Source of the DNA: Siphonodentalium dalli
Taxonomy: Eukaryota; Mollusca; Scaphopoda; Gadilida; Siphonodentaliidae
Length of the DNA: 64,000 nucleotides
Direction: 5' to 3'
Assembly (NCBI GenBank): GCA_032622095.1
Contig: CP136062.1
Span: forward strand, 3,348,001 to 3,412,000
Numbering within the stretch: the first letter of the stretch is position 1; every line of letters begins with the position of its first letter. Of the stretch, positions 32,641-44,111 are shown piece after piece. Made by a program: the position numbers and the translations under genes. The notes beneath the pieces were generated by a model. That model made no database searches. It was given only the letters and a program-made list of their open reading frames with translations, and was not told the DNA's origin.

Positions 32641-34085
32641 AGATATAGATTATATGTGAACATACATAGTGAAGTGGAAGAGAGGGTTATTTACATGTGA
32701 GTTTTTATACATTCGCTTTCGTTTTCTCGACAACATCAAATCATCTGATAAAGCTCGTCTGCTGTATGTGATTGGAAATATATATGCTGTGGAAAATACC
32801 ATCTCATAACATGTTTATAGTACCGAGAGAATAATAAGAAGGCAAAACACTTACCCTGGTGTATATTTCGACTCGTAGATTCCACTTTTTCCGATTCCAC
32901 TTCCGGTTATCGAATGTACACAGTGTTATTCTTCCTTCTAAATTACGTATAATTGGGTCAAGCATTTTGCATTAAGATCGGTGATGACAGTTTGAAAGGA
33001 CGGACCATCAACCGGAACGAACCTAAATTTAAGTTATCAATCACTACCAGAGTGCACCAGTCATACTTCCTTTCTGACTCTGTCACCGGCTGGGTACTAG
33101 ACTGTGTTTCTATATATAGCATGGGGATTTCCAGCAAAAATGGCGAAACTCGATCGCTCCAAAGTCAAATTTTCTAAGTGATTTGAGAACAATTCCCGCA
33201 TTAAAACACAATAAAACCATAGTCAGAAATGGTAACGCCACCAAGATCATATTATTAGCCATAAATATAAATTATAATATAATTATAATATCAAATATTA
33301 TTCATTAGTTAGCGCTAATATAGGCGCTAACTAATGACTTGTTAAATAACATCTAATAAATATTCATCTTATTCACAACTTTAAGGAGTCCTTCTGGCAC
33401 ACGAGAATATTTATCGCCGTTTGATTTGCACCAAGTGAACTCGGCGCATATATAATGATAGAACAGACCTCTATTATGATGATCGTGTCGTTATTTGTTT
33501 AAGATACGTATCAATTGACATATACGCACCCGTTCCTTCATTAAAAAATATATATATCGCCCATTTTAGGGGACCTCCGCGAATTCGGGGACTTCCGCAA
33601 AGTGACCTCCACAAATCTGGACCTACTGCAAATCGTCGCACCCAATGCAATTTGTAAACAAATACGATTGACATGCGTTTTAACGAGGTGAGCTTTAATT
33701 AAACGAAAGAAGCATTCTACATAAACTATTTGTCATGGACTCAGCCAGTGTGCCATATATATGTGTCAACTAAGGTCGCTTTGCGTGGTAAAAGTGAAAA
33801 GTGAAAGTGGAAAATAATATTGAAAATGAAAGTATCCTACAATTTTGGGATTTCCGCGACAGAATGCAGTGAATCTATACTATTGGAAGTGAATGTACAA
33901 TTCCCGGAATTATATCAGATATCGCGATTGTGATCATAGGTTATATAGGGCCTATATGACCACGAAAACGAGTCGAGTCGCGATACATCCATCGGTACAA
34001 ACACATTGTGTATACGATACAATTTTGACTTGATGACCAGAAAATAAAAGATGGGTGTTAATCCAAGTCTCCAACAGAACAGAAA
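32641..34085. other. Intron sequence with small structures
   Basis: It contains the 35-bp inverted match to 4022-4056 (33213-33247). A perfect 13-bp stem-loop CATTAGTTAGCGC...GCGCTAACTAATG lies at 33303-33336. Short 'acctccgcaaa' repeats lie near 33570-33640. No gene is seen. Confidence 0.5.
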
Positions 34086-34375
34086 TGCGCGCTCCAATTA
34101 AAATTACCCATAATTCACTTCACTATACACTAGGGGTTCCCAATGGGTTATACATTATTTTCAGGCTATCACAGCTGGCAATCAGATTATTTATATGTTC
34201 AAGAACATATTATTACACCGGTGACTTTAAGTTTACAATTTCAGCCTGTCCTGACTCTATCGGTGTGTTTGAGTTATATTTTCAAGAACATATTATTTAC
34301 GGTGACGTTAATTTTACAATTTTAGCATTTACGTGATTCTATCGGTACGATTGAGCAAGGTACAAAAACCTATTC
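34086..34375. repeat. Inverted copy of the repeat at 358-866
   Basis: Reads as the reverse complement of the 5' repeat: 'cccaatgggttatacattat', 'acaccggtgactttaagttt', 'cgtgattctatcggtacgat'. A single, somewhat diverged copy with its own internal doubling. Confidence 0.75.
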
Positions 34376-34713
34376 ACCCACAATGTATTCGCTCACTGCT
34401 CCACAGAATATCAAAAACTGAAAAACAACTTACACCACCTTGTGGCGTAGTAATTACAGAATGGAAAATCAGAGCGGTAGTTTTGTTGACGATTTCGCAA
34501 GTTACTCGTCAAAATTGCAGCAAAATTGTGTTTTGACTAGCCGTGCGAGTTGTGACAATGTCGTACACGTGCGTTTCGATTTTTGTGATGATAAAATAAT
34601 CGGAGAACCGAATCACACCGTTTCGAAATATAGTTCTTCGGTGTTAGTGGAACTTTTCAAACTTAATAGGTTCAAAATTTATACAAATTTTGTTCGATAT
34701 TTTGTCTGCTTAA

Positions 34714-35155
34714 AGGTACTCAATCCGATTCGACGGTCCCCATATCATCAGATTCCAACAACAACAACAACATTTTTTGAAATGCCGCATCAGTTATCAG
34801 AATCGATTAATTACCCAAAAATAATGCTAACCACAGTCAACTATAGTATAAAATTGCCCAAAACCTGTTATTTATCAACGTTTTGTTCAACGAAATTTTG
34901 CCATTTGTCAAATATCTGACCAAAAAAAGCCACTGGATTTTAGAGTTATCGATCTTCATTCGCTATCTGGTCAGATAAGTTCTTCTCGTCGACAGATTTA
35001 CTAGGCCACTTAAAATTAAAATAATAGATTTCATACATCGATATCTGATCACTCATAGCTTGATGGGTGGGTTCCTCGACTTGGAATCAAATATTTGTTT
35101 ACTCCCGAAGCCAAGGAAATAGTAATTTGCGAGCGTTAATTCGGATTGAGTACCT
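34714..35155. mobile_element. TTAA-flanked MITE, copy 1
   Basis: Flanked by TTAA on both sides (34710-34713, 35156-35159). The ends are inverted: AGGTACTCAATCCGA and TCGGATTGAGTACCT. A TTAA duplication is the mark of the piggyBac superfamily. Relatives lie at 43643-44107 and 50872-51305. Confidence 0.88.
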
Positions 35156-35446
35156 TTAACAAGGGCTGCATGTTGCTCTGTTCGCTTATTATATATCTTA
35201 ATATCGCGGCAGTCCACCAAATGTGGGTGAAATGTTGCCGGTAGAAGTGGTCTTAACGAGTCATCAAGGGAGATAAATCATGCATGGAGTTTGACAAGTT
35301 ATAAGGAAAATAACCTTGCTTATCTTCACTGTTTTTTCCCGCGGATAAACTGTATTTATATTTACTGTTGTGGTGCCAAAAAAACACATCAAAATAGTAT
35401 AAAACAGCGCAGCCATATTTTTCACTAGGACCAAGAAATTTAACTG
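35156..35446. other. Intron sequence without recognised features
   Basis: Only the right TTAA of the previous MITE and AT-rich sequence are seen. Confidence 0.4.
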
Positions 35447-38394
35447 TATATATATCACACTGACCAACCGTTTCCCCGTCGTGTGTGCGTTTGGACGTTG
35501 TGGTGTGGCGAAACGCCGTTGTACGGTGTTTTTGGCGAAATTTGCAAGCGGGTAGGAGAGGGCTGATTCCCGGCACCCACCCGGGGTGGGTTGGTTGGAT
35601 TTTCAAAGCCACCAACAAGCAATTTTTTCCGCAACTAAAAATAAAAATTCCTGCTTTTTTTTTAGTGTTTTGGCAATGAGTTGGACTTCAAAACCACTTT
35701 GAATGAGAGAAATAATGTAATTCTAACTGGTAAACTGACTGCAGGCAGTTATTGTGTTGTATTTTTTTGCAAATTTTGAAATCCAAGATGGCCGCTGGCA
35801 GCCATGTTTTTTTTGGCCGAATGACCTCAAAATGACTCATTCCTATCTACATGTCCATGTTAACATCCATGATAAATAGTATGCACAGAAATTCATATAC
35901 AGCTGTTTACAGTGAATTTTCCCCCGCAAATCTCTGTTATAGTGTTAAGAGGGGGGTGGGTGTCAAAAAATTGTCGGAAAAAACTGCCGAAAACGGAAAA
36001 ATATTTGGCGGTGGGGGTGGGTGGGTACAAAAAATGATCGAAAAGGAAAAAATGCCATACGTGCCTGAATTTTTTTTCCGACCCCCACCCCGCTCCAAAC
36101 AAGTATATTATTGTCCACATAGGCCTATACCATGGCGTGGAACGCGCGTTCATCACATTTTGAATCTCTAACCAAAGCGGATTTGATTTAAAATTGATTT
36201 AAAGCGGACATAAGGGCTGTGTCCGATGGAATAAACTAGTGGATGAGGCATATAATTTCTCATTACATCTTTTATAACCAGTGGATGATAAAAACTCGGA
36301 ATTTATAAAAGAAATTAGATGAAAAATAGGAACGAAATATGCACCGAATTTGAACATCAAACACTGCTTAACCGTTTAATTGATATTTGTAAAATTCACA
36401 CATATTAATTTGTTCTCTCACATAGCCCACAACTCATGCACCAAATATATAACATAAAATGTACGAAGTGACCGGCTTATATATTTCAAAGTGACGTAAG
36501 TTCCCCGTCCTGTATACTCATGATACAGCTGTTTGACCAACTCAAGTTTATTTGGCGCGAATAGACGATTTGATTACGAAAATTATAAACGTATACTCAA
36601 AACATACCCTCACACTATTTCATAAAAGTTTTATCACAATGGTATTTCCAAGAAAGCCACACATATAAATATATTAGTTTCCATATATGCCATATGATGA
36701 TTACGTTCAAGAGTATAATGTTCTCTTAATACATTTTATAATCGCCGTCGAAATTCTAATTTATGAATCTGATGTATGCTATATAATAACACGTGTCTGG
36801 TCTGCTTCTTGAGTATTGTTATAAAATAGAAATAGCTTCATTGGTCCACTGCTGGAGCTTATATACGGTAAGGATCGTTATTGGGGAGATGAGGAACATG
36901 AAATATCTTCCGATAACGCATTACCACATTTAGTTAAATATTATTTATCATGACCCAAATTCGCTTTTCTGTGTGGGTGGGTCTGGGGTAGAGCGGTGTC
37001 ATTACATTTTACATTTTGATGCACGTTATTTTGTTAGTGTCTTTATACGAAATAACGAGAATTGTCCCGTATCCTATAGGAGCAATGGGGGATCAAACAT
37101 CTATCCTTTTTCGTGGTTCATCACTAAACAAAGTTCTAAATATGTAGGTTTTGTTTGTTATTTCTGTACATGTCGTTTACGTTGTAATTGTGTGTCTCAA
37201 GTATGTCCATCTGAGTTCAGGTTTAGTGGCTATAACCAGTTTCCCTATCAGTGTTATAATTATCGCGTAAAGTTTGTACGCCTAATTGTTATGCAAAACA
37301 AAGTCGGGATATGTAACGTTTTGACTTTTATTTACACAACATAAACGGACAAACTTGACAATACCATATTATCTAGTAATATCGGTGATATATTTATGAT
37401 TGATGTAAATCTATTATAACATAAACTCTGTATTTTAGTATTCTGTCTGACTATTTTAAACAGCAATCATCATCTCGAAGGCCATTATGAGGTTACATAT
37501 CATGGCACGGGTGAATACAATGAGAACTATCTGTCCACCTGATATACAGAATTTCAACCAACTTTTCGGTCGTATATTCATACCAAATATACCAAAACCA
37601 TAAAGCATATAAGTCAAAATGAAGATTAATGTCCCGCATATATGGAAATTAACGGGCAGTTCATAACACCTCATAACTGGCTGTGAAAAATGCATGACTT
37701 GTTCGATTTGGAGCACAAAAACGTGTTTATGGGGACAGGTTAAGTGGCATGTATGCACGAGTAAACATTGCTTATACGGATGATACATGTAATATTTTGG
37801 ATACACAATACGAAATAGGCGTGAAACACCTTGTTCTGGTCTCAAAACATCAATATATTGCATGATCGCCGAAAATCGAAAAACAAGCCCGACCACAACG
37901 TTGTTGCCATCAAAACCACAACTGCGTTGTCATTTTTTCGCTGCTGTTGACCCACTTCGATTGGGACTTCATTGAATATTTAGGCCATTGGTGAGTTGGG
38001 GCCGTTACCAGCATGATCGGGGATAATTTTTCTTACGTGGAGAATACCAGCGGGGTGTCAAATTGTGTTCAGGGGTGAGCAAATAAGGCTTTCATCTCGA
38101 GGAACCATGGTCAGAATGCCCACCCTGGCATTTTGTGTAGGCTATTGCCCAGCCGTACAAACAAACAGAGAGACAGGGAAGCGCTCAATCGTTGGGTATA
38201 ATATCCTTCTTCAGGACTGTGGGGGGTCTCATTATAATAAATACGCACATTAACTCCCAATCCCGATTTTGGTGATCAGCCCTCTCCTACCCGCTTGCGA
38301 ATTTCGCCAAAAACACCGTACAACGGCGTTTCGCCACACCACAACGGCCAAACGCACACCACAACGAGGAAACGGTTGGTCAGTGTGTATATAT
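35447..38394. mobile_element. Element of 2.9 kb with inverted ends of 120 bp
   Basis: 35447-35567 and 38275-38394 are inverted copies of each other ('cactgaccaaccgtttcc', 'gcgaaacgccgttgtacggt', 'gcgggtaggagagggctgat'). The interior holds one unit of the 160-bp repeat family (35775-35880), a 'ggtgggggtgggtggg' stretch near 36010 and two unassigned frames. One frame is 36973-37344 on +. The other is 37456-37896 on -, 146 codons from a GTG, with two hydrophobic stretches near its C-terminus. No transposase motif was recognised and no clear target duplication was found. Confidence 0.6.
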
Positions 38395-38652
38395 CCCCTA
38401 TCTTAAAGGAACTTCACTAGCAGTTACTGCCAACTGCGGAGCATATCGAATTCAATATACTTATTCTAACTCCAATGTACAATATATATCAAGTTTACTA
38501 CTGTAAAATCCTTTTAATTCGTGGGGGTCTGTTATTCGTTGATTTCGTGGTTTTGCTCAACCACGAAATCAACAACGAACGAAATAATCGACTTGTGCGT
38601 TGAATGAACAAAAAACATAATATACGAGATGGAAATAAAGATCGGGCATTAA

Positions 38653-39205
38653 AGGGATACTGTACCCAAATGTTGTTGTTGTTTTCTATAGTCTCTGAGT
38701 CGGAGAATAAGGTAACAATGTTTCCATTATTTGAAAGTCTGTTGAGTACGAAGTAGTGTTACAGATGGCAAATTTACCGGAATGCAAAAATACAAATTGT
38801 TGTTGTCGAGTAATTTTTGTACAGTTTTCAACCAAATGTATCAAATAAAAGTTATATTATATATGCATACTAGTCATATATACTCATTTATCGTCACTAG
38901 TCAGTGAGTGGCTTGAGTTTTCTCCCCGTATCAGCATAATGTTTCAAACGATTGTGTGTGCAATGGGTTTACTAAGCCAGTATCCCTAAATTATTATTTG
39001 ATTACGTCTGGTACACGGAAATTCGTATTTTAATTTACACCATTTTATGGCTCCAGCCATAAATTCAATTTATATTAAATTATTAACTTTTAAATTGTGT
39101 TTACAAAATACATCTTCGACTCAAATTACTTATGTTTCTATATATTATCGATAATAGATCGTTGTTATCACCGGAAAATTATTGAAAATGGCGTACAGTA
39201 CCCCT
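38653..39205. mobile_element. TTAA-flanked MITE, second family
   Basis: TTAA at 38649-38652 and 39206-39209. The ends are AGGGATACTGTACCC and the inverse of AGGGGTACTGTACGC. 553 bp, AT-rich, non-coding. Its ends differ from the family at 34714 but the target is the same. Confidence 0.82.
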
Positions 39206-40160
39206 TTAAGGTTTGTTTTCTAAGCCGTAAAATTTATGTATAGAAAAACACAGAAGACGAGATGAAACGTAATCTTTTTCAATACAATATATAATTCATT
39301 CACCGAAACAAAATTGATATGCTACATCCTCTTATCTCGGCTATGATAGTTTGTATAACAATGCTCAATGCGTTGGTTTCTTTAAAAGGGTATCTGTTTA
39401 CCAGTAACCACGTGCAGACTACACAATACAATAAACACCTACTTGGCCAAAGTTTGAAATGAAGCTGGTAGCTATATTATGGTAATGATTGCGTGATGTG
39501 CTTTCAGCGCAGGAATACCTTGGGGTCTAATTTCTCAATAGTACACATATAATTTGTGTCATGCAGCTGCTAGTGCATGTAGGATCTGTTGATATGCATT
39601 AAAATTATATCTGATTCACGAATTCATGTACCGACGAAAAAGCCTTTTGATGACAAACCACGAAAATTGATGCCAACGAAATCAAAGCCAATCGCAGTAT
39701 TAGGTTATTTTCCTGGCAAATAGGGTCTCATATCTTCCACGGCAAACATACGGTTTGGTCCCAGGTGGAGATCGTGCATTTTATGTTGGAACCGCCCCTC
39801 TGATAATTTGAGATTCCCTCTATCATTTGAAATGATCAAATCCGAGTTAAATGCTATATGTTCGAAAGAGCTTTCCAATACATAAAATACAATTGCATAT
39901 GCAAATAATATGGATAATATTTATTTATATGCTTGTGTATTCATGTTTAAAGATGGTCTATCTCTTCCTATAACAAGTATTTATATAGTTTCTAGGTATA
40001 ACATAAAATATGAATCGAAGACCCCTGTCCGGAAACGCATCTATCACTTAATATTGATTTTATAAAATATATATAATACATACAATTAATTGGGACATTT
40101 TACGGACTATTTTTAGAATTGATCGGCCATGAAACTTCAGGTAGTCTCAAATAGAGGTAG
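39206..40160. other. Intron sequence without recognised features
   Basis: AT-rich, no repeat or gene signal seen. Confidence 0.45.
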
Positions 40161-40229
40161 GGTTCTCCCGATTGCTACGCTTCGAACGTTCCGCGAGGCG
40201 CCGGAAACGTTCGGGGCAGGCGGGAGAAC
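40161..40229. repeat. Strong GC-rich stem-loop
   Basis: Outer arms GGTTCTCCCG (40161) and CGGGAGAAC (40221) enclose inner arms CGAACGTTCCG (40183) and CGGAAACGTTCG (40202). It lies 293 bp before exon 3. It stands out from AT-rich surroundings and may be a MITE remnant. Confidence 0.7.
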
Positions 40230-40521
40230 TCTATCTTGTTAACACTTTCAAGCAAGGCAAAATACAGATATTGTTCTCTATACAACCACAGGAAGTAACC
40301 ACTGTATTGTGGCTTTATAGACAAATAATATACCCAATCTTCAGTTTGCCAGTGTTTTATTTACATAAAAAGTTATTTGTTGTCTTGATATCGGGTTTTA
40401 TATACAAAATATGTTGTTGTTGTAATTGTGGCTCGGAAGAGATGGACTATATTTAATGAACATCATTGCAATGCCACGTTTACGTGGGTACGATGCTCTA
40501 TAAACTATACTATTATTTCAG

Positions 40522-40677
40522 GGAGAGAAAAGCATGAGTGACTACGCAATCTCGTTCCATTATGTCCCACCAAACAAAATGATGAGCTTGGAGTTTTTAA
40601 TTTACCATTTGCGGCCGTATGGGATTGTCCCAGGACTTCAACCACTCAATCAACACCACAAGCTGCCACCACGATAG
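40522..40677 (+). CDS. C1GALT1: C1GALT1-like galactosyltransferase, exon 3 (C-terminus)
   Basis: Begins after the acceptor TATTTCAG and continues the exon 2 frame without a gap. It encodes residues 322-372 and the stop TAG (40675-40677). MSDYAISFHYV (326-336) and FLIYHLRPYG (346-355) match the conserved C-terminal blocks of the T-synthase family. In vertebrate and fly relatives, as I recall them, Cys-Cys-Ser-Asp precedes this block. Here the two cysteines are replaced by Ser-Met (residues 325-326). A 17-residue tail after RPYG is longer than usual. The full protein is 372 residues (304 + 659 + 156 nt of coding sequence). Confidence 0.93.
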   Translation, partial: GEKSMSDYAISFHYVPPNKMMSLEFLIYHLRPYGIVPGLQPLNQHHKLPPR

Positions 40678-41197
40678 CTGCGGGATCGTTGACATTAGGA
40701 ATAAACCAATGGCAACTGAAGATTTTTTATTGTGATCAGTGACAAACGGTCACACACTATACAACAATGCAATGACATTGTTATTCATCAACGGCTCCAC
40801 CCCAAGACATTGAGGTGGCTAACGTCCAGGACATTGAGGTGGCTAGCGTATGGGGATCGATGAGAATATTATTTGCTATGCATGCCTATACGGCGTCGAT
40901 GATATATATACAGGCTCAAACCCGAGGAAGGGAGTAGGGTTTGTGTTTTATACAAACGTATGTTGATCATGCTGCAATAGCATAATTCAATGGTACATTT
41001 GTCAGTCCAAAATGACTTAAACATATGTGCATTCACGTGAATTGATATGCTATTTTGAATCGACCAATATGTTGTTGTCTGAAGTATTTTGTTTGTGTTA
41101 TTTAGTCTTTAATCGCATATTGCCTCCGGCTTATACAGGATTGTATTGCAATATACACATGCTATTAAACATGCATTTACAGTAATAGCATGAATTA

Positions 41198-41203
41198 AAT
41201 AAA
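41198..41203 (+). terminator. Possible polyadenylation signal (proximal)
   Basis: AATAAA 521 bp after the stop codon of the C1GALT1-like gene. A second lies at 41443-41448. Confidence 0.35.
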
Positions 41204-41442
41204 AGCCGACGCAGTCAACATGTATGTTCTGTACTCTTTACTCAACCATAAGTTGTTCATATAAGTGTATTATGGAATTGATCAACTCTATCGCTTTTCA
41301 AAAAAGGACCGGCTCATGTCCCATATGACATTTATGGTGCCGATTACATTTATGTGTGCTAGATTTGAAAAGTCATTTGATTATACTATGCATTTAGTGT
41401 TTCAGTCGTTAATAGCAGATATATAAGTATGAACACATTGTC

Positions 41443-41448
41443 AATAAA
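41443..41448 (+). terminator. Possible polyadenylation signal (distal)
   Basis: AATAAA followed within about 25 bp by 'ccttttattgtaag', a T-rich stretch of the kind found just after cleavage sites. Confidence 0.35.
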
Positions 41449-43638
41449 ACTCAACCTTTTATTGTAAGTACCGGTCGTTTCACTCGACCCACTGCCAATG
41501 AATTATACTTGAGGACATTGCCAAGTCCAATAATAGATATGGTCGTATATGCTTCCAGAAACATGTATCAATATGTGGATCTGCTTGCTGTACGTAGATT
41601 GGACGACGCCAAGAATTACATAGGGCTGTGAAGACTGATCTCTTCCAATTAGTTTTTGAGATATACATGTAGCTTGTTTTATGCGGTGTGGTGATAATCA
41701 TAAACTTTATTTGTTGTATTATATATGAGTTTTGTAAAAAAAATTCTATTTTGTAAGCGCATTGGAACTAATTGATTATGGAATGCGTTTGAAATGTATT
41801 AAATGATAATAATCTGACATGTCATGTAACTCTGCCCTCTAAATTGGCCAGTAGTGTTGACTTTGTAAAGTTTTACCCTTTTAGTATGTTAGTCAAATGG
41901 TTAGTCCCATAAGCAGTTGGCAAGAAAGCGGCTTTTGTGTCATTAGACGCTGGCGGATCCATAGAATAACACATCCAAAATCCGCTGAATTCCGCTGGGG
42001 GAGGGGGAATCCAGAATTTAAGATGGCGACCATCATGGCCACTGAAACTAAAGGAAATCATAAATAGAGAAGATCTGAATCATGTGCAACCATAATATCT
42101 ATCCGCAGCACCCTTCGAACTGCAAACTTTGTGACATGTTCGTATCTCCAGTGATGTTGCACAATTACTATTCATCTACCCATAGGGGGAGGTATCAAAT
42201 GAATATCAAGGCGTTCTCTTTCTTACATAATCATTAATAAAAATACACAGCCCGTGAATCAAAATACCCAGCTCATGTATATGTGTAAAGCCAACTGGAA
42301 TAGCTTTGGACAAAACGCTTACATGTTTCTGAAGAGACAGTACGTCCGAGTTTAAAACTCGGATGGCAGACATGTTTTCATATCAGCTAATCATCCTGTT
42401 ACACAAAAATGTACTGCCAGTATGGCAGATATCTACATTATTTCGGGAGCACGATAGGCATGCAGGACTAGTATATCAATGCTATTGACAAGACGTGCTC
42501 TTTTATTAGGAAACTAAACGGCAAATACAGAAGCATTTCATTCATGCTGGTATGTCACGCCACGAACATGTGCTAAATATTGTCAGAATAAATCGTTCGC
42601 GTTGAGGCCAGATTCGCTACAGTAAAACTACTATCTTCAACCTTTTGAGGGCCATCTCTGCCTGGAAATTTTTTGAGACTAATTAGCATTCCATATGGTT
42701 TGATTTGTGAATAATTTGTGAAACTGGCTTCTTGTACAGATTCGTATATTTGATTCAAGGAAGCTACTATTTATCGATGGTTATTGGAACAGTGCAAATA
42801 TCTACAGGGCAACATATCTCCAGTAAGTAGTTATCTGAGAAGAGCTTGAAACGCCACCAGCTACCGCACATGTTAGATTAAGAAAAACAAAGGACCACAG
42901 TTAGTTGGAATCCATGTCCAGGCAATAACTAATAATACTTCATTAATCATTGATACCGCGCAACTAACTGTTTAAAAGGTTGTTGCAGTGTCTCCCAGCC
43001 TAGCGATAAACAAGACATGTTTGGGAAGCAATTGTTGGTAGCCATATTAACATATTGTCAATTGTGCTTTGTTACACACATTTCAAAAGCCACTGATAGC
43101 AATATGTGAAGCAACTCAACGTCGAATTCGTTGAGTTGCTGGTGGAATTTATTATAACTATCCTATTTATAACTTTTTTATTCTCAGCAGTCATGTTGGA
43201 TGCCATCATGGATATTGAGTCTTCCTCAAAGCGGATTTCAATGGAGTTTGGGGATTTTAGTTCCGGTGATTCCATCTGCCAACTACTTTTCGAGTTCCGC
43301 GATAATACTGCAGAGAACGATATTGTAAATGGTCGACAATTATTCTGGTGGCCAAACTGTTGGGTAATTTGGTCTATAGTTTCTCTGTGTATCGTAATTA
43401 AGACAGTTCGAAAATAACAAATACCTCTGATTTTGATCATTTCTTCCACAATTATACCCATGAAATAATTTTTTAACCCCGCAAAGTGGATATTCGAAAT
43501 GTGTATAAATAAATTGGAAGCCGCATATATAGAGAAAATGGACCATGATCAGTGCATACAAGTAATATGAACATAAGCTAGCTTAATTAACGAACCAAAG
43601 CTGAACAACATGGGTGCCCGTTTGGTGGGGTTGGGCGA
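41449..43638. other. Downstream region without a supported gene
   Basis: Overlapping frames of 129 codons (-, 43072-43461) and 103 codons (+, 43106-43417) exist. A splice-acceptor-like 'tttttattctcag' precedes part of the latter, but no family is recognised. Confidence 0.4.
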
Positions 43639-43642
43639 TTAA

Positions 43643-44107
43643 AGGTACTCAACCCGATAAAACTCCTCTCAATTACTATTTCAATGGCTTCGGGGGTCAA
43701 AAATATTTGATTCGAGTCGAGGAAGTCACCCATCAAAGCTCAGATTTGTTAGATATCTATTTTAGAAATCTATTATTTTTCATTATCGGGAATACTATCT
43801 GGCCCAGAACTCAGTAAAAATTGCGTTAAAATTACCACTTGATTTTAGAGTTATCCATCCTTGTCTGTTTGAATAGATTTTGAGTACACATCCAGAGCAG
43901 ATTACGGCAGTTATAAGTACTCATCTCGAGAATAATAACAAATTTCAAAAATCAATATCTGATAACTCTGAGCTATGTTTGATGGGTTCCTCGACTCAAA
44001 TATTTTTTACCCCCAAAGCCAAAGCAATAGTAATATAGGACCATCTGATCGGATTGTTGTTGTTGGAATCTGTTGAGATGGGGACCCTCTTTACGGGTCG
44101 AGTACCT
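43643..44107. mobile_element. TTAA-flanked MITE, copy 2
   Basis: TTAA at 43639-43642 and 44108-44111. The ends are AGGTACTCAACCCG and CGGGTCGAGTACCT. The inner arms also pair ('ggcttcgggggtcaaaaata' with 'tattttttacccccaaagcc'), so it is a long foldback element. Confidence 0.88.
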
Positions 44108-44111
44108 TTAA

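Larger units (their letters stand above)
8028..40521 (+). other. Intron 2 of the C1GALT1-like gene (32.5 kb)
   Basis: A phase 0 intron from GTAAGG to TATTTCAG. It contains a zinc-finger pseudogene, a full LTR retrotransposon of 10.2 kb and at least eight other repeat insertions, listed separately. No extra exon seems needed: residues 321 and 322 join at a position where the family varies in length, and the protein reaches normal size. Confidence 0.8.

Noticed and set aside
43072-43461. Overlapping 129- and 103-codon frames as a possible exon
   Set aside because: A splice-acceptor-like tract exists, but the peptides match nothing I know and no partner exon was found.
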